Shown: positions 20,573 through 31,248, counted from the stretch's first letter. The stretch: DNA of 64,000 nucleotides from Favolaschia claudopus (GCA_037176885.1 JAWWNJ010000009.1:3100001-3164000); one strand, 5' to 3'. Numbers and translations are program-made. Notes: generated by a model from the sequence alone, not told the origin.

Positions 20573-21137
20573 CGGCCGCGCTCCCGTCTCGCCTCCCGAC
20601 GCGCTTGCCTCGCCTCCCGACGCGCTTTCTTCTCCTGTCGACGCGCTTTTCTTTCATCCCTACGAAATATGTCTGCCCATCGTTGGGCTTCCGCTCTATG
20701 CCTCGCCTCGAATGCTCTTGGGTCCTCAAGCCTGTCAAACTTTGGTCAAAAAGATAAAACGGAAGCTCTGGAATCGCACTCTTCCATGGGTTCACTGTCA
20801 GAAATCAATTCGATGTGATCATTGTGCCAGCGGTCCTCATCGGGAAGACCCATATCCCTTCGCCTGAGCAAGCGCTGCGTAGTGAGCAGAGAGAAAAGAT
20901 CAGAGAGAAATAGACGCACGCTTGTTTCCACTCAATTGCATATTCTATCAACCCGTCGATCAGAGCCTGGTAATCGAATCCATTCCGAGCATCCGCTTCG
21001 CTTTCATCGGATGTCGGCTGGGGGTCTAAATAGCGCGTCCACAGCCATAATCAGACAAATTGTGGTGGTCTGGTGCTGCATCTACCTGAAGATTGGATCC
21101 CCTGCGCAGAAGTCGCGTCGACGGTGGTGAACGGCAT
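20573..21137 (-). CDS. Small protein with Arg/Ala-rich tail
   Basis: Starts MPFTTVDATSAQGIQSS at 21137. After a likely intron the chain continues DPQPTSDESEADARNGF and ALIDGLIEYAIEWKQ. An exon with RWHNDHIELIS follows, and the last exon reads DPRAFEARHRAEAQRW then KARRQEKKARREARQARR, ending at 20573. First and last exons are clear; the two inner junctions (near 20.76 and 20.93 kb) are not in consistent phase as I read them. The tail resembles the basic part of the convergent neighbour. Function unknown, probably nucleic-acid binding. Confidence 0.45.
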
Positions 21138-22605
21138 GATGGAGAAGGAGAGACCGAAAAAGGTAGGTTGTGACGAGTGTGACACGCAGCCAGATTAGGA
21201 AGGTGACACTGAATCAAAAGTTCACTTTCTGCTTTCTGCAGCCTTTCTTTTTTTTCTGACCCACCCAAGGGCAGGAAACTATTGACTGAGTATATAAGTT
21301 TTTTTTGACGTGTTAATCTTCATTCACATGTATCATTTACCAGAGCATATTAGGGCGAGAGCTCTCACAAGCAAATGAAATGTTGTAGAGCCGTACCGTC
21401 TTATATTCTACGAACTAGAGGCAAAATAACATTTTCACTACATGGTAGAATGTAAAACAAAAAGAGGGGCGTCAGGAAATGAGTGCGAGGTGTGGAATTT
21501 CGAATTTCGACTCTGGACTGATCCTTGTAATCCACGATAGACTAGGCGCAGAAGATGCAAAACGCATGAGGAACTTCGGTTTTTTGCACTTCTGTGACGT
21601 TTCGTATCATCAACGGAACAATTCCCGCAACATTCAAAATCGAACTTTTTGACCTTTTTGATGCAATTGGCGCGTATGGGGCCGTGAATCTTGTGTATAG
21701 GAATTATTTTCACATCAGACATATCACCAGAGTCATACTGCGTCGAAAGAACAGGGGTATTCTGGACATCAGAGGTCAAGTACAAGAAATACCACCTTGG
21801 AAGGGTTAGTTCGCAGTGTTGGACATGGTTCAGTTTCTTGTACCAAGACATACCGATAAATAAACGATTCTATCCCGCTCTTCTAGACGTTGATTTGGGT
21901 TCATATCATCTAGTAGTGTATATATGAGTGTCCCAAAGCACTTATACCTGTGTTCCCGCACCTTAGGAGCTCAACAATCGAAAGTTGAACCTTAGGCGCC
22001 CAACCGACCAAGTAAGCGCTGGAGCGGATCAATGTTGTCAGCCAATGAGAAGCTGAGCCGATATGTCCGACGACGTCCGAAACAGGCGATGAGCAGCTCG
22101 TTTTGCCCGTAGCGAGCTGTGTGCACAGTTTTGAGAGGAATGGCGGCCACAGGGGTTAACTAGACACAGGTTTGAAAGTATTCCGCGTCAAAAATTAGTC
22201 GATATGAGGTCGTCGATGATGATGTATGTCGGAGTTAGCGAAAGATTCGTGCGCCTCACTGGCTCCAGGCGTAGTGAGTGTTCCAAAAGAGGGTTATATA
22301 GCCGTAGTAAAGATTTATCATAAATTTGACAAGACCATAGCATTTATCCGTGGTCGGGGAGTTCAACTTGGCCAAAAATTGAAGATCTATGAATTGAACA
22401 AGAAGAAACGAGGGCAGAGGAATTTGGCCTACACATCAGGCTATTTCAACTATATACCGAGTTTCTCAGCTAAAATCCCGAATATACTGAGGTGGTCGAT
22501 TATCACTCACCTCTTCGTCTGCGTGAAGTCCGCTGGTTTGATGGAAGTACAAACAACTGTCATCAACCTCCCTCGCTCTTCCTTTCCACCATCTTCGATG
22601 TTTAC
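21138..22605. other. Mostly unexplained 1.4-kb stretch inside the transposon
   Basis: A 137-aa minus-strand frame (21851-21438) with a run of Cys residues (DFECCGNCSVDD) is open but has no recognisable domain. A plus-strand frame (22226-22705) overlaps the next gene and is probably chance. AT content is higher than in the neighbours and T/A tracts occur near 21250 and 21300. Confidence 0.35.
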
Positions 22606-23392
22606 ATGGCCCCCAAACGCCCCCGTCCCCGTCGCAAGCCTCCCAAGGACGACGAAGAATACGCGCCTGGGTCAGCAAAGTCTGGGAATCCACAAGACGC
22701 GCTAAGTTACCTTTAGACTGAGCAAGAAGGAGCGTGCTTCCCGACATCGCCAGGCGCAGGCTGCGTATCTGGCAAGGTGCGCAACACCTTTCTTTTGTTA
22801 ACATTGTGGCTGATGCTCTGAATGTGTGTGTGCAGGAAAGCTGAAGCTGCGCGCAAGAAAGAGAACGTAGACCCGCAGACTCGAGAAAGGTGCGTATGGA
22901 AGTTACTTCAGAGCTTCGTCGTTTCATAGTCCATACAGCGTCTGCCCCGAATCACCGGATCCTACGCCCTCCCCAACGTCCCCGGCTACCCCGTACCTCA
23001 TCAAATGCGCTGCCCCCGCCTCAGCCTTGCTAGTCAACACTTCCAATGTCAGCTCTCGAGAAGACGACTCGACATCATGCTCGCCCAGATCGGTCACGAC
23101 CACCATATCATCTCTCCACACCCACCACACCTACTCAGGTCCTCCCCTGCACTCTGGCGCCTCGGACCGAGTTCAGCGTGCGGTGCAGGCGGTCGCTATC
23201 CTCAACGCTGGACCCCTCACGCCTCCCAGCGCGTTTGCTCGATCGTTTTGGGTTCGGGGTGACCATCGTGATTTTGTGGGGGAGTTTTTGAATGAGGAGA
23301 AGCTGGCGGATATTAAAGCTTGGATTTGGCGCTTTGAGCACTATCGTGCAGTGCGTACTCACACCGGCGTGCCACTGCCATTCGTCTACTAG
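22606..23392 (+). CDS. Hypothetical protein, basic N-terminus
   Basis: Exons 22606-22670, 22717-22776, 22836-22889 and 22930-23392 join in phase to 213 aa. N-terminus MAPKRPRPRRKPPKDDEEY, then a basic helix (SKKERASRHRQAQAAYLAR, KAEAARKKENVDP) like the Arg/Lys-rich repeat helices common in mushroom hypothetical proteins. A Ser/Thr-rich middle follows, and a folded-looking C-terminus (SFWVRGDHRDFVGEFLNEE, KLADIKAWIWRFEHYRAVR). No cysteines in an obvious finger. Function unknown; cargo of the KDZ element. Confidence 0.6.
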
Positions 23393-23531
23393 TCGTCTTT
23401 TTGCTGTAATTTATTAGAAATCAATTATCTCAGTCTGTCGCGTTGTGAAGTAATTTCGAGGTTGAGAATAGAATTTAATACAGCAAGTTGAGATGATATT
23501 CTGCGCAACAAAGACAACGAAAGCGAAGCTC

Positions 23532-24177
23532 TACCGATTGCCAGGCACATCCGCCCCGGCCTCCATCGCCTCGAACTCCGCCACCGGCATCATCTTACGA
23601 ACCTCGCCCGCGTCGAACATACGGCGGTAGAAGGCCAGGGCCTCGACACGTCCTGCTTTTCGATGGCGCTTGGCGTTAGGGACATGGTGGACTTGATAGT
23701 CCGAGATCTTACTGAAGGAAACTGGTCACAAAAATAGAGGATGAGTTTGGAGGGAGACGACGTACACGTTGGAATAGATACCGGGCTCGCGGCCGACGAG
23801 CACGACATGGTGACTGACGTTGTCGTAATCACCGGGCTTGTGCAGCCCCTCGAGCGCATCCGGAGTGCGAGCGTCAACTTCTATCCAATCCACTGGTGGT
23901 GGATGTCAGAGATCAATGATAAGAGGCACAAGTCAATTGCTCACCCGCGATCGCCGCCGCAACGGCGTCAGGCAGCTGGGCCGCCACCGCAGCATCGAGA
24001 GCAGCCTTGAAGTTATGGGGGAGCTGGGCTAGACACGATGGTTGTGAGCGCAGGGTGGGAAACATATGATAAAAATTCACCTTGAAGCTCGACACACTTG
24101 GTCGTGAGGAACACGGAATTTTTGAGCAGCTCGGAAAGCGCAGTGGCGATTTCGTCGTAATCGGGGGTGCCGGCCAT
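23532..24177 (-). CDS. RNase H1 N-terminal (viroplasmin-like) domain protein
   Basis: Four exons (24177-24081, 24028-23945, 23892-23766, 23712-23532) join in phase to about 162 aa. The N-terminal half is helical (YDEIATALSELLKNSVFL, FKAALDAAVAAQLPDAVAA). The C-terminal half contains VVLVGREPGIYSN, KISDYQVHHVPNAKRHRK and VEALAFYRRMFDAGEV, which follow the pattern of the RNase H1 N-terminal hybrid-binding domain (VGREPGIY ... GA-F--F ... EAL-FY). No catalytic RNase H domain is present. In RNase H1 this fold binds RNA:DNA hybrids or dsRNA. Inside a DNA transposon its role is unknown; binding of R-loops or transcripts is one guess. Confidence 0.7.
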
Positions 24178-24444
24178 CGTAGATTCAGAGAGGAACAAAC
24201 TGGAGGATCGGTGAACTGCAGGAGGGAAAGAGCGGGGGATTGAGATGACGAGGAGCTGCAATTTTAAAACGGCGACATTACCGAAGAGATGGCAACGCGA
24301 TACCAAGAGATCGGGGTTCTGGATTGGGAGTGTAGCAAGCATGCGAGGGAATGATGTGATGAGATCCGAGAAGCAACGGCGTTCGCACCGGCCTACCTTT
24401 TGGAGGTTTCACCCGATTGGGCAAGTCTAAACATTTAAAGGAAG
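24178..24444. promoter_or_regulatory. Shared upstream region of divergent cargo genes
   Basis: The 267 bp between two divergent start codons (24177 minus, 24445 plus) must hold both promoters. No TATA box is obvious. A CTCCAAAAGG-like stretch occurs near 24400. Confidence 0.35.
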
Positions 24445-24941
24445 ATGGGAGCATTCAGAGCGAAACTAACAATCGTACCGATGTCGCTCCTCGACCATGT
24501 TCCCTCCCTTGCCTCTCCTCGAGTCCCGAAGACGCGTGCCGAAAAGCTTTGGCTGGAGCTGCAAATGGGAACCATGGTGGACTTTTATTTGGAAAGACGC
24601 CTCGATCAATTTTTGGACCAAATCGAGGACGCCTGGGTCGAGCAGATGGCGCCAAGGAACGCAGACGCTCAGTTCCTGGCTGAGGTTAGTGTTTGTTTTT
24701 CTTAAAAGCCCACGCAACTCACAATAATTTGCAGACGAGGGCTCACGTCCGCGCGTGGTTCCTGAAAAGGGGCCGCGAGAGATTGTTCTTAGAATATGAT
24801 AGTGGTGAGGAGGCGGAAAGTGAGGAGGCGGAAGCCGAGGAGGCGGAGGAAGCCGAGGAGGCGGAGGCGGCGGAGGCGGAGGCGGCGGAGGAGGAGGGGG
24901 AAACAGCGGCCGGAGTTGCGTCTAAAGCGGGGGATGATTAG
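24445..24941 (+). CDS. Hypothetical protein with acidic low-complexity tail
   Basis: Exons 24445-24684 and 24735-24941 (50-nt intron) give 148 aa. The first 90 residues look folded (RAEKLWLELQMGTMVDFYLE, LDQFLDQIEDAWVEQM, HVRAWFLKRGRERLFLEY). The rest is a Glu/Ala repeat encoded by GAGGCGGAG triplets. The start could also be the inner Met at 24481. The fold hints at the same short helical module as in the next gene (a W-x-R/K-WF element), but I cannot name it. Confidence 0.6.
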
Positions 24942-25103
24942 GGACAAAATAAATTAGTACCGACTGTGAATGGGGAAAACAATCTTGCCTACGGAACAAC
25001 CTGACCCACAAAAGCATGTGGGACCAACCAAACATCACCCAAACATCACGACGCAACGCGTCTCTTTGTTGATCCCTCCCTCTATCTTTCACCCTTTGCC
25101 TTC

Positions 25104-28100
25104 ATGCCAAACCCGCATTGGACCACTGTTGAGCAACGTACCTGGCTTCAGGGGCGAATGGGAGCGTACCGAGAAGCTAAAGCAGCAGGGACGACCTCAA
25201 ATTTTCTCAAGACCTTGTGTTACGACTGGTGGGTTCGATGGCCAGAGGAGCAGGTGTTGGGGCTGCGCGGTCCAGAGTCGGGAACGAAGCACACGGCTGA
25301 AGAAGAAAAAGCCCTGAAAAAGGCCTGGAGTGCTCGTAGGAAGGTAAGGGCTTGATAACTCACCTTTACGACGCGTCTGAAACCGCCGTATCGCGCTTGC
25401 TGAGTTGCACGAGAGCTAATTAATCTCTTTTCCAGCAATTGGGTTCTTGGTTCCGCAATCACGTCGCCGACGACGAAGGAGCGGACGCCGCTGTTGTCAC
25501 TACAAACCCGCCGCCGCCGCCGCTTGCGTCTTGGTCAGATGGCGCGCGACACCGTGCACCGCAGTTAGTCGAGATCTATCAGACCATGTATGCCGATCGC
25601 ATCACGGCGGCCCTACAGTCCAGTGGCGCTCTTTCTGCTTCAGACTTTGTTATCGACGACTCCATGACGGCAGAGCATAGGAAGGAGGTGACACGCAAGA
25701 AGCGTGAGGTACTGTTGAAGGCGAGAAGGGCGGTGACTCGAGATTTGTGGGCGGCAGAGAGTGAGGATGTGAAGCAAGCGGTGATAGCGGAGAAGGAGAG
25801 ACGCATGCACATGCAGTCCGTACCACAAGAACTCACACCAGAGGCGGCACACCAGTAAGTCAGAAGTATATGTTATTCTCAATGATTGGCTGACGAAAAT
25901 GACTGCAGAGGAATTCAAGAACTGGAGGGTGTGGTAACCGCGTTTGGTCGGACAGCAGCGCGTAAGACGGGCTGGACTGGTATTTGGCTTGGAGGAGGAC
26001 CGACGCCAGACAACGATGGAAAGCTGAGCATTCATGTGTGAGTGGTCAGTGCGAGAATGTAAATAGAGTACAAATTTGATCTGTGACGGCATTAGTATCT
26101 CTTTCGGTCGCACCAACTCTGGCCTCACATTCAAGGACTCTCATCCAGATTGGCAGGGCTCTGTCGCCCAGTACTTCATCGAATTCTTGCGAAAATGTTA
26201 CCGTACGTGTCTGGACTCCTGAGATGTCGCTAAAAATGATTGAATTCGGTTTTTCTTTATAGCGCGGAGTGACAGGGATGCGATGGCGCTCTCAGCAGAC
26301 ACAGCGAGCTCTAGCGTAACGGCCGCAGATTCACCCGCCCCAGTCATTTCGCATTCCTCTGAATCCTCAGCCGTTTTGCCGGAGCCTTCACCGCCTGCCC
26401 TTCCATCGGGACTTTTCACGTTTACTGCTGATTCAGAAGATCAAGACATACTGCGCGACACCTTTTTCGAGACAACGCCTTCAACTGACTCTGGCCTACC
26501 GTTCTCTGCCGACGATACGCTGACGTACGACTTCAGCTCGGGCTCTTTCTATCAGGCGCAGTCGGGCGAGCCGAGCTGGTCGTCCCATGCGCCGCTCCAG
26601 CATCAGCATCAAGACCTGGGAGACCTGGGTTCGCTAGAGCTCCCTTCGGGCCCGATGGAGGACTGGACGACAGAGGAGATGAAGAGGATCTTAGATGGAG
26701 AAGACTTTTCATTTGCTGGTACGACGAATAGAAATCTCCTCGCATACATACACTGACGGATCGTGTTAGTTGGCAAAGACGATGTCTCTCAGCCGCCGCC
26801 CCAGCACCCAGCTCAGCACCTCGATATCGGCGACGCACCACACGTCGTGATGCCTTCATATAATCCCGTCCCGTTGTACGCTATGGAGGGCACTGGCGAA
26901 ACAAGGCGATTGATTGAGCGCCCACAGTCAATTACATCGACTTGGTCCTCGCGACCCACGCCACCACCTCCCCCGCAACTGCCAGCTTTCTCGTCCTCTC
27001 AATGGACTCCTCCATCGACACAGTCCCACAAGCAGCAAGCGGTATTCTCGCCTGCAGAATCCCCGCAGCCCATGTCGCCTCGACAGCAAGTCTCTCCGAC
27101 TGCTACCTCCCCGCCCATGACATTGCAGTCCCATCTGCCACGACCCACCCCCGCTCACTCTCCCCATCCGATCGCTACCCCCCCACCGCCTAGGACATCG
27201 GAGTCACCTCAGCCGCGACCCATCCCGGCTCATCCTCCTCGTCTAACGCGAACACCAACACCATCGCCCCTACAATGGACTCCTCCATCGACACAGTCCC
27301 ACAAGCAGCGAGCAGTATTCTCGCCTGCAGAATCCCCGCAGCCCATGTCGCCTCGACAGCAAGTCTCTCCGACTGCTACCTCCCCGCCCATGACATTGCA
27401 GTCCCATCTGCCACGACCCACCCCCGCTCATTCTCCCCGTCCGACCGCTACCCCCCCACCGCCTAGGACATCGGAGTCACCTCAGCCGCGACCCATCCCG
27501 GCTCATCCTCCTCGTCTAACGCCAACATCAACACCATCGCCCCTACGACATTCCTTCACCCCGCCCTCGGGAAAGGAGCACGAGTCTGCGACGCCACCCC
27601 CGCGTTCCAGCGTCAGTCGCCCGGTGCCGCCGCCGTTTATTCCGACGGTGCGGAGTGCGACGACATCGCCCTTGCCGCCGCGCGTGATGAGATCTGCGTT
27701 AGCGCATTCTTCAGACGTGCTGGCGCGGGCTATGTCGGGGAAACAAGCGACAAACGAGGGGACTGAGACGGGGCAAGAAACCAGAGAGGAAGGCAAGGAG
27801 AATGCCGGAGAGAAGGAAGATGGAGACGACGACGACGATGGGGAGGAGGAGGAGGAGGAGGAGGAGGACATTCCGTTGTCGAAGCGGCACAGGAATGTTT
27901 CTCCTGTTCGTGCACAATCCCCGCCAAAGGCACAACATGGCGCTGGGCGAGGGCGAGGGCGAGGTCGTGGACGTGGACGAGGGGTAGGGCGCGGACGCGG
28001 GGGTGGGAGTGGAGGTGCACCGAGACATAACGACGAAGGGGATGGCGCCGGTATGGCGGAGGAAGAAGGCGAACGCGGTGGTGTATCTGGGGAGGTGCAG

Positions 28101-28394
28101 AAGAGATCAGTTTTAGCTCCGGTGCCGAGCAACGACGCTGCTGTCGTTCCGCCTGTCCCCGCCCCTGAAGTTGCCAAGCATTCAGGATCCGCCGCAACGG
28201 GTCCCCCCGCCACCGTTGGACGCCCCACTCGACAACGTCGCGCTCCAGTCGACGTTAATCAAAAGAATGCTGAGTTGGAGGCGCGGTTGCTTAAACGGAA
28301 GAATGAGACCAAGGACGACCGGGCTTCGAAAAAGTAGGTGATTGGAAAATCTTACCATTCTACGCATTAATGGATTCGCAGGCGCAAAACGTAG
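25104..28394 (+). CDS. Large Pro-rich protein, Agaricomycete-specific family
   Basis: Seven exons (25104-25343, 25436-25854, 25909-26037, 26096-26202, 26263-26718, 26770-28333, 28382-28394) join in phase to 975 aa. N-terminal module: HWTTVEQRTWLQGRMGAY, FLKTLCYDWWVRWPEE, LGSWFRNHV, LVEIYQTMYADRI. A second module (GWTGIWLGGGPTPDNDGKL, VAQYFIEFLRKCY) completes a pattern seen in many mushroom hypothetical proteins. Exon 6 is Pro/Ser-rich, holds two 91-aa copies from a 273-bp in-frame tandem duplication (from 27000 and 27273), an acidic EEEEEEEE tract, an RGRGRG tract and ends RASKKRKT. The basic-acidic tail suggests a nuclear, chromatin- or RNA-associated role; that is inference. Confidence 0.7.
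27000..27545 (+). repeat. 273-bp in-frame tandem duplication
   Basis: CAATGGACTCCTCCATCGAC starts at 27000 and again at 27273, and almost all following bases match to the end of each unit. The 273-bp length is 91 codons, so the frame is kept. Few substitutions point to recent origin. Confidence 0.85.
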
Positions 28395-28622
28395 AGTAAT
28401 GTCAGAATTCGCACGTTTCGTTTGATTTCACTATTTCTTTTTTCTGTGGCCGCTCGAGCATCAATTTCGCACATTGTACTCTTCACAATATTTGATTCTA
28501 GTGTACCGATACATTGTGCTTAGATAACAAATATTGTAGTACATAGAATAAAAGTGAGAAGAAATAATCGCCGAATGAAATCCAAACAGGGTGAGGCCTA
28601 ATTAGGAAGGACACAGATAGTC
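28395..28622. other. Spacer after Pro-rich gene
   Basis: AT-rich 3' flank without a gene. It contains AATAAAAG near 28547, which may serve as a polyadenylation signal for the upstream gene. Confidence 0.35.
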
Positions 28623-30730
28623 GCGACCAATCTGTACCAAGGAGACGCGTTGAGGCCTCCGAAACAACGGTAGACGATGGTGTGGTGTGGGTGTGTATGG
28701 GGGTGACGCGTTTTTAATGGAGGAAGGCGCGGAAAAGGCGGAATGAGCGAAAATGCGGTCCCGGCGCGGATTGCGTCGATCTGGACCAAGGAGACGCGTT
28801 GAGGCCTCCAAAACGACGGTGGACGATGGTGTGGTGTGGGTGTGTATGGGGGTGACGCGTTTTTAATGGAGGAAGGCGCGGAAAAGCCGGAATGAGCGAA
28901 AATGCGGTCCCGGCGCGGATTGCGTCGATCTGGACCAAGGAGACGCGTAGACGCCGCCAAAACGACGGTAGACGATGGTGTGGTGTGGGTGTGTATGGGG
29001 GTGACGCGTTTTTAATGGAGGAAGGCGCGGAAAAGCCGGAATAAGCGAAAATGCGGTGGCGGGGCGGATTGCGTCGATCTGGACCAAGGAGACGCGCTGA
29101 GGCCGCCAAAACGTCCGTAGAGGATGATCAAGAATGAGGTAACATGGTGGCGACGCGTTTGGGATAGAGAAAGCCCCGGGAATGCCGGAATGAGCGAAAA
29201 TGCGGTGGGGGGGCGGATTGCGTCGATTTGTACAACGAAGACGCTTTGAGGCCGCCAAAACGACGGTAGACGATGGTGTGGGGTGGGGGAGTATGTGGGT
29301 GACGCGTTTGGGATAGAAGAAGGCGCGGAAAAGGCGGAATGAGCGAAAATGCGGACCCGGCGCGGATTGCGTCGATCTGCACCAAGGAGACGCGTAGACG
29401 CCGCCAAAACGACGGTAGACGATGGTGTGGGGTGGGGGAGTATGTGGGTGACGCGTTTGGGATAGAAGAAGGCGCGGAAAAGGCGGAATGAGCGAAAATG
29501 CGGACCCGCCGCGGATTGCGTCGATCTGCACCAAGGAGACCCGCTGAGGCCGGCAAAACAACGTCAGACGATGGTGGGGCATAGGTGAGTATGGGGGTAA
29601 CGTACCTTTGATTCAGGAGGGCGCGGGGATGCCGGAATGAGCGAAAATGCGGTGGGAGGGCGGTTTCGTCGATCCGTACCAAGGAGACCCGCTGAGGGCG
29701 CCAAAACGACGGTGGACAACGGTAAGAAGGCTATGAGTATGGAGGTAACGCGTTTCGGATCCAGGAGGGCGCGGGAATGCCGGAATGAGCGAAAATGCGG
29801 TGGGAGGGCGGTCTCGTCGATCTGTACTAAGCAGACCCGCTGAGGCCGCCAAAACGACGTCAGACGATGGTAGAGCATAGCCGAGTATGGGGGTAACGTA
29901 CCCTGGATCCAGGAGGGCGCGGGGATGCCGGAATAAGCGAAAATGCGGTGGGAGGGCGGTTTCGTCGATCCGTACCAAGGAGACCCGCTGAGGGCGCCAA
30001 AACGACGGTGGACAACGGTAAGAAGGCTATGAGTATGGAGGTAACGCGTTTCGGATCCAGGAGGGCGCGGGAATGCCGGAATGAGCGAAAATGCGGTGGG
30101 AGGGCGGTTTCGTCGATCTGTACTAAGCAGACCCGCTGAGGGCACCAAAACGACGGTGTACAACGGTAAGAAGGCTATGAGTATGGAGGTAACGCGTTAC
30201 GGATCCAGGAGGGCGCGGGAATGCCGGAATGAGCGAAAATGCGGTGGGAGGGCGGTTTCGTCGATCTGTACTAAGCAGACCCGCTGAGGCCGCCAAAACG
30301 ACGTCAGACGATGGTAGAGCATAGCCGAGTATGGGGGTAACGTACCCTGGATCCAGGAGGGCGCGGGGATGCCGGAATAAGCGAAAATGCGGTGGGAGGG
30401 CGGTTTCATCGATCTGTACCAAGCAGTCCCGCTGAGGGCGCCAGAACGACGGTAGACAAGGGTAAGAGACGGAAAATCATAGGGGTAGCCAGTTCCAAAT
30501 CGAGGAAGCGGCGGGAATGCAGAAATGAGCGAAAGTACGGTGGCGGGGTTGTTTCCTAGATCTATGAAAGGAGCAGCTCTGAAGGCGCCAGAATAACGGC
30601 AAGCAATGGTAGATAGTACACAGATATGGGGGGTGATGCTGCTTAGATTCAGGAAGGTCGAGGGCCAGCCAGCGCGTGAAATAGGCTGGGAAGACGAAAC
30701 CAGGTATGGCGGATATTGACGCCTCTAACC
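28623..30730. repeat. 148/149-bp satellite array, about 14 units
   Basis: GCGTCGATCT-type anchors occur at 28773, 28922, 29071, 29220, 29369 and 29518 (149-bp steps), then GTCGATC at 29668, 29816, 29964, 30112, 30260 and about 30408 (148-bp steps). Each unit holds AAGGAGACGCG, CCAAAACGACGGT, ACGATGGTGTGG or a related block, GACGCGTTT, GGAATGAGCGAAAATGCGGT. Two subtypes are seen: 149-bp units on the left, 148-bp units on the right, and among the latter alternating higher-order pairs. Open frames through the array are caused by its near-multiple-of-three structure and are not genes. Confidence 0.9.
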
Positions 30731-31145
30731 GCACCTAAACGACCCAGAAAAAGACATAACACCTAGAGTAGACCAGCTACATGCCATGAAGCACGAGAAA
30801 CAGAGCGCAGACTGGAAGGAACGGTGTCGGGAGCGATGAGGAAGAGGACAAGCTGTGAGATGATCTAATCATAACACGCGCAAACATTGTATCTCCCCTC
30901 CAAATGCCCAACTTTTCTCCGTCGTCGTACTCCAACTAGGCAACGAGGGCGTTCACAATTAAGGGTAAGACGTTCTATAATCATAAGTAACCCACAGTGA
31001 CAGTGGATAGCGCTACAGTATTGGGGATAAGTGGTACTTAAATAGGCAGGTGCGCCCGCCCGCCCCAGCGCCATCAAAACGACGCCGCCTGCGGTCACTC
31101 GAGGCGCTGATGACGGGGCCACTGTATAAGGTATGTCTCTAGTGC
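30731..31145. other. Right subterminal region of the transposon, no gene
   Basis: No coherent gene. A 95-aa minus-strand frame (31152-30865) has no domain. It includes AT-rich ATAATCATAAGTAACCC sequence and leads into the right terminal repeat. Confidence 0.45.
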
Positions 31146-31241
31146 GATGCATCAGCGCGACCTCTATTACAAGTCCTGATGCATCGCATTAACTTCTCTA
31201 GCAGAGGCTTTCGCGATGCATCCCAGCCCCAGATACGCCTG
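31146..31241 (-). repeat. Right terminal inverted repeat with palindromic boxes
   Basis: GATGCATC at 31146, 31178 and 31215, with hairpin-type blocks CCTCTATTACAAG (degenerate) and TTCTCTAGCAGAGG between them. Read as the reverse complement it starts CAGGCGTATCTGGGG and follows the left end box by box, including GATGCATCAG at the second box. Confidence 0.8.
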
Positions 31242-31248
31242 CAGCACG
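31242..31248. repeat. Target duplication of the 21-kb element, right copy
   Basis: CAGCACG, identical to 10233-10239; followed directly by LINE sequence AGAACTCGG that belongs to ORF2. Confidence 0.8.

Larger units (their letters stand above)
10240..31241. mobile_element. Giant KDZ-type DNA transposon with cargo genes
   Basis: A 21,002-bp insertion in LINE ORF2, bounded by matching 7-bp duplications and imperfect terminal inverted repeats (left 10240-10344, right 31241-31146). It encodes a CxC2-KDZ transposase (12046-15929), a second CxC2 protein and about ten other genes, and contains two tandem-repeat tracts. KDZ elements are a known class of large basidiomycete transposons, some with TET/JBP dioxygenase cargo; no such gene was recognised here. 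The other genes inside have short GT-AG introns and mostly intact frames, so they look like functional cargo rather than debris. Confidence 0.85.

Noticed and set aside
24790..24941. GAGGCG repeat as a regulatory microsatellite
   Set aside because: It is in frame in a coding exon and encodes the Glu/Ala tail of the 148-aa protein.
28598..30422. Series of 100-240-aa frames on the minus strand full of RNPRRDRIFAHS-like repeats
   Set aside because: They are translations of the 148/149-bp satellite; frames change with unit length and no start, splice or domain signal is shared.
28623..30730. CRISPR-like regular repeats
   Set aside because: Units are contiguous 148/149-bp tandem copies without unique spacers, in a eukaryotic genome.
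10240..31241. Starship element with a DUF3435 captain
   Set aside because: No tyrosine recombinase was seen at either end; the element has inverted repeats and a KDZ transposase, and Starships are known from Pezizomycotina.
10240..31241. TET/JBP dioxygenase cargo as reported for some KDZ elements
   Set aside because: Looked for an H-x-D ... H ... R dioxygenase pattern in the joined exons; none was convincing.
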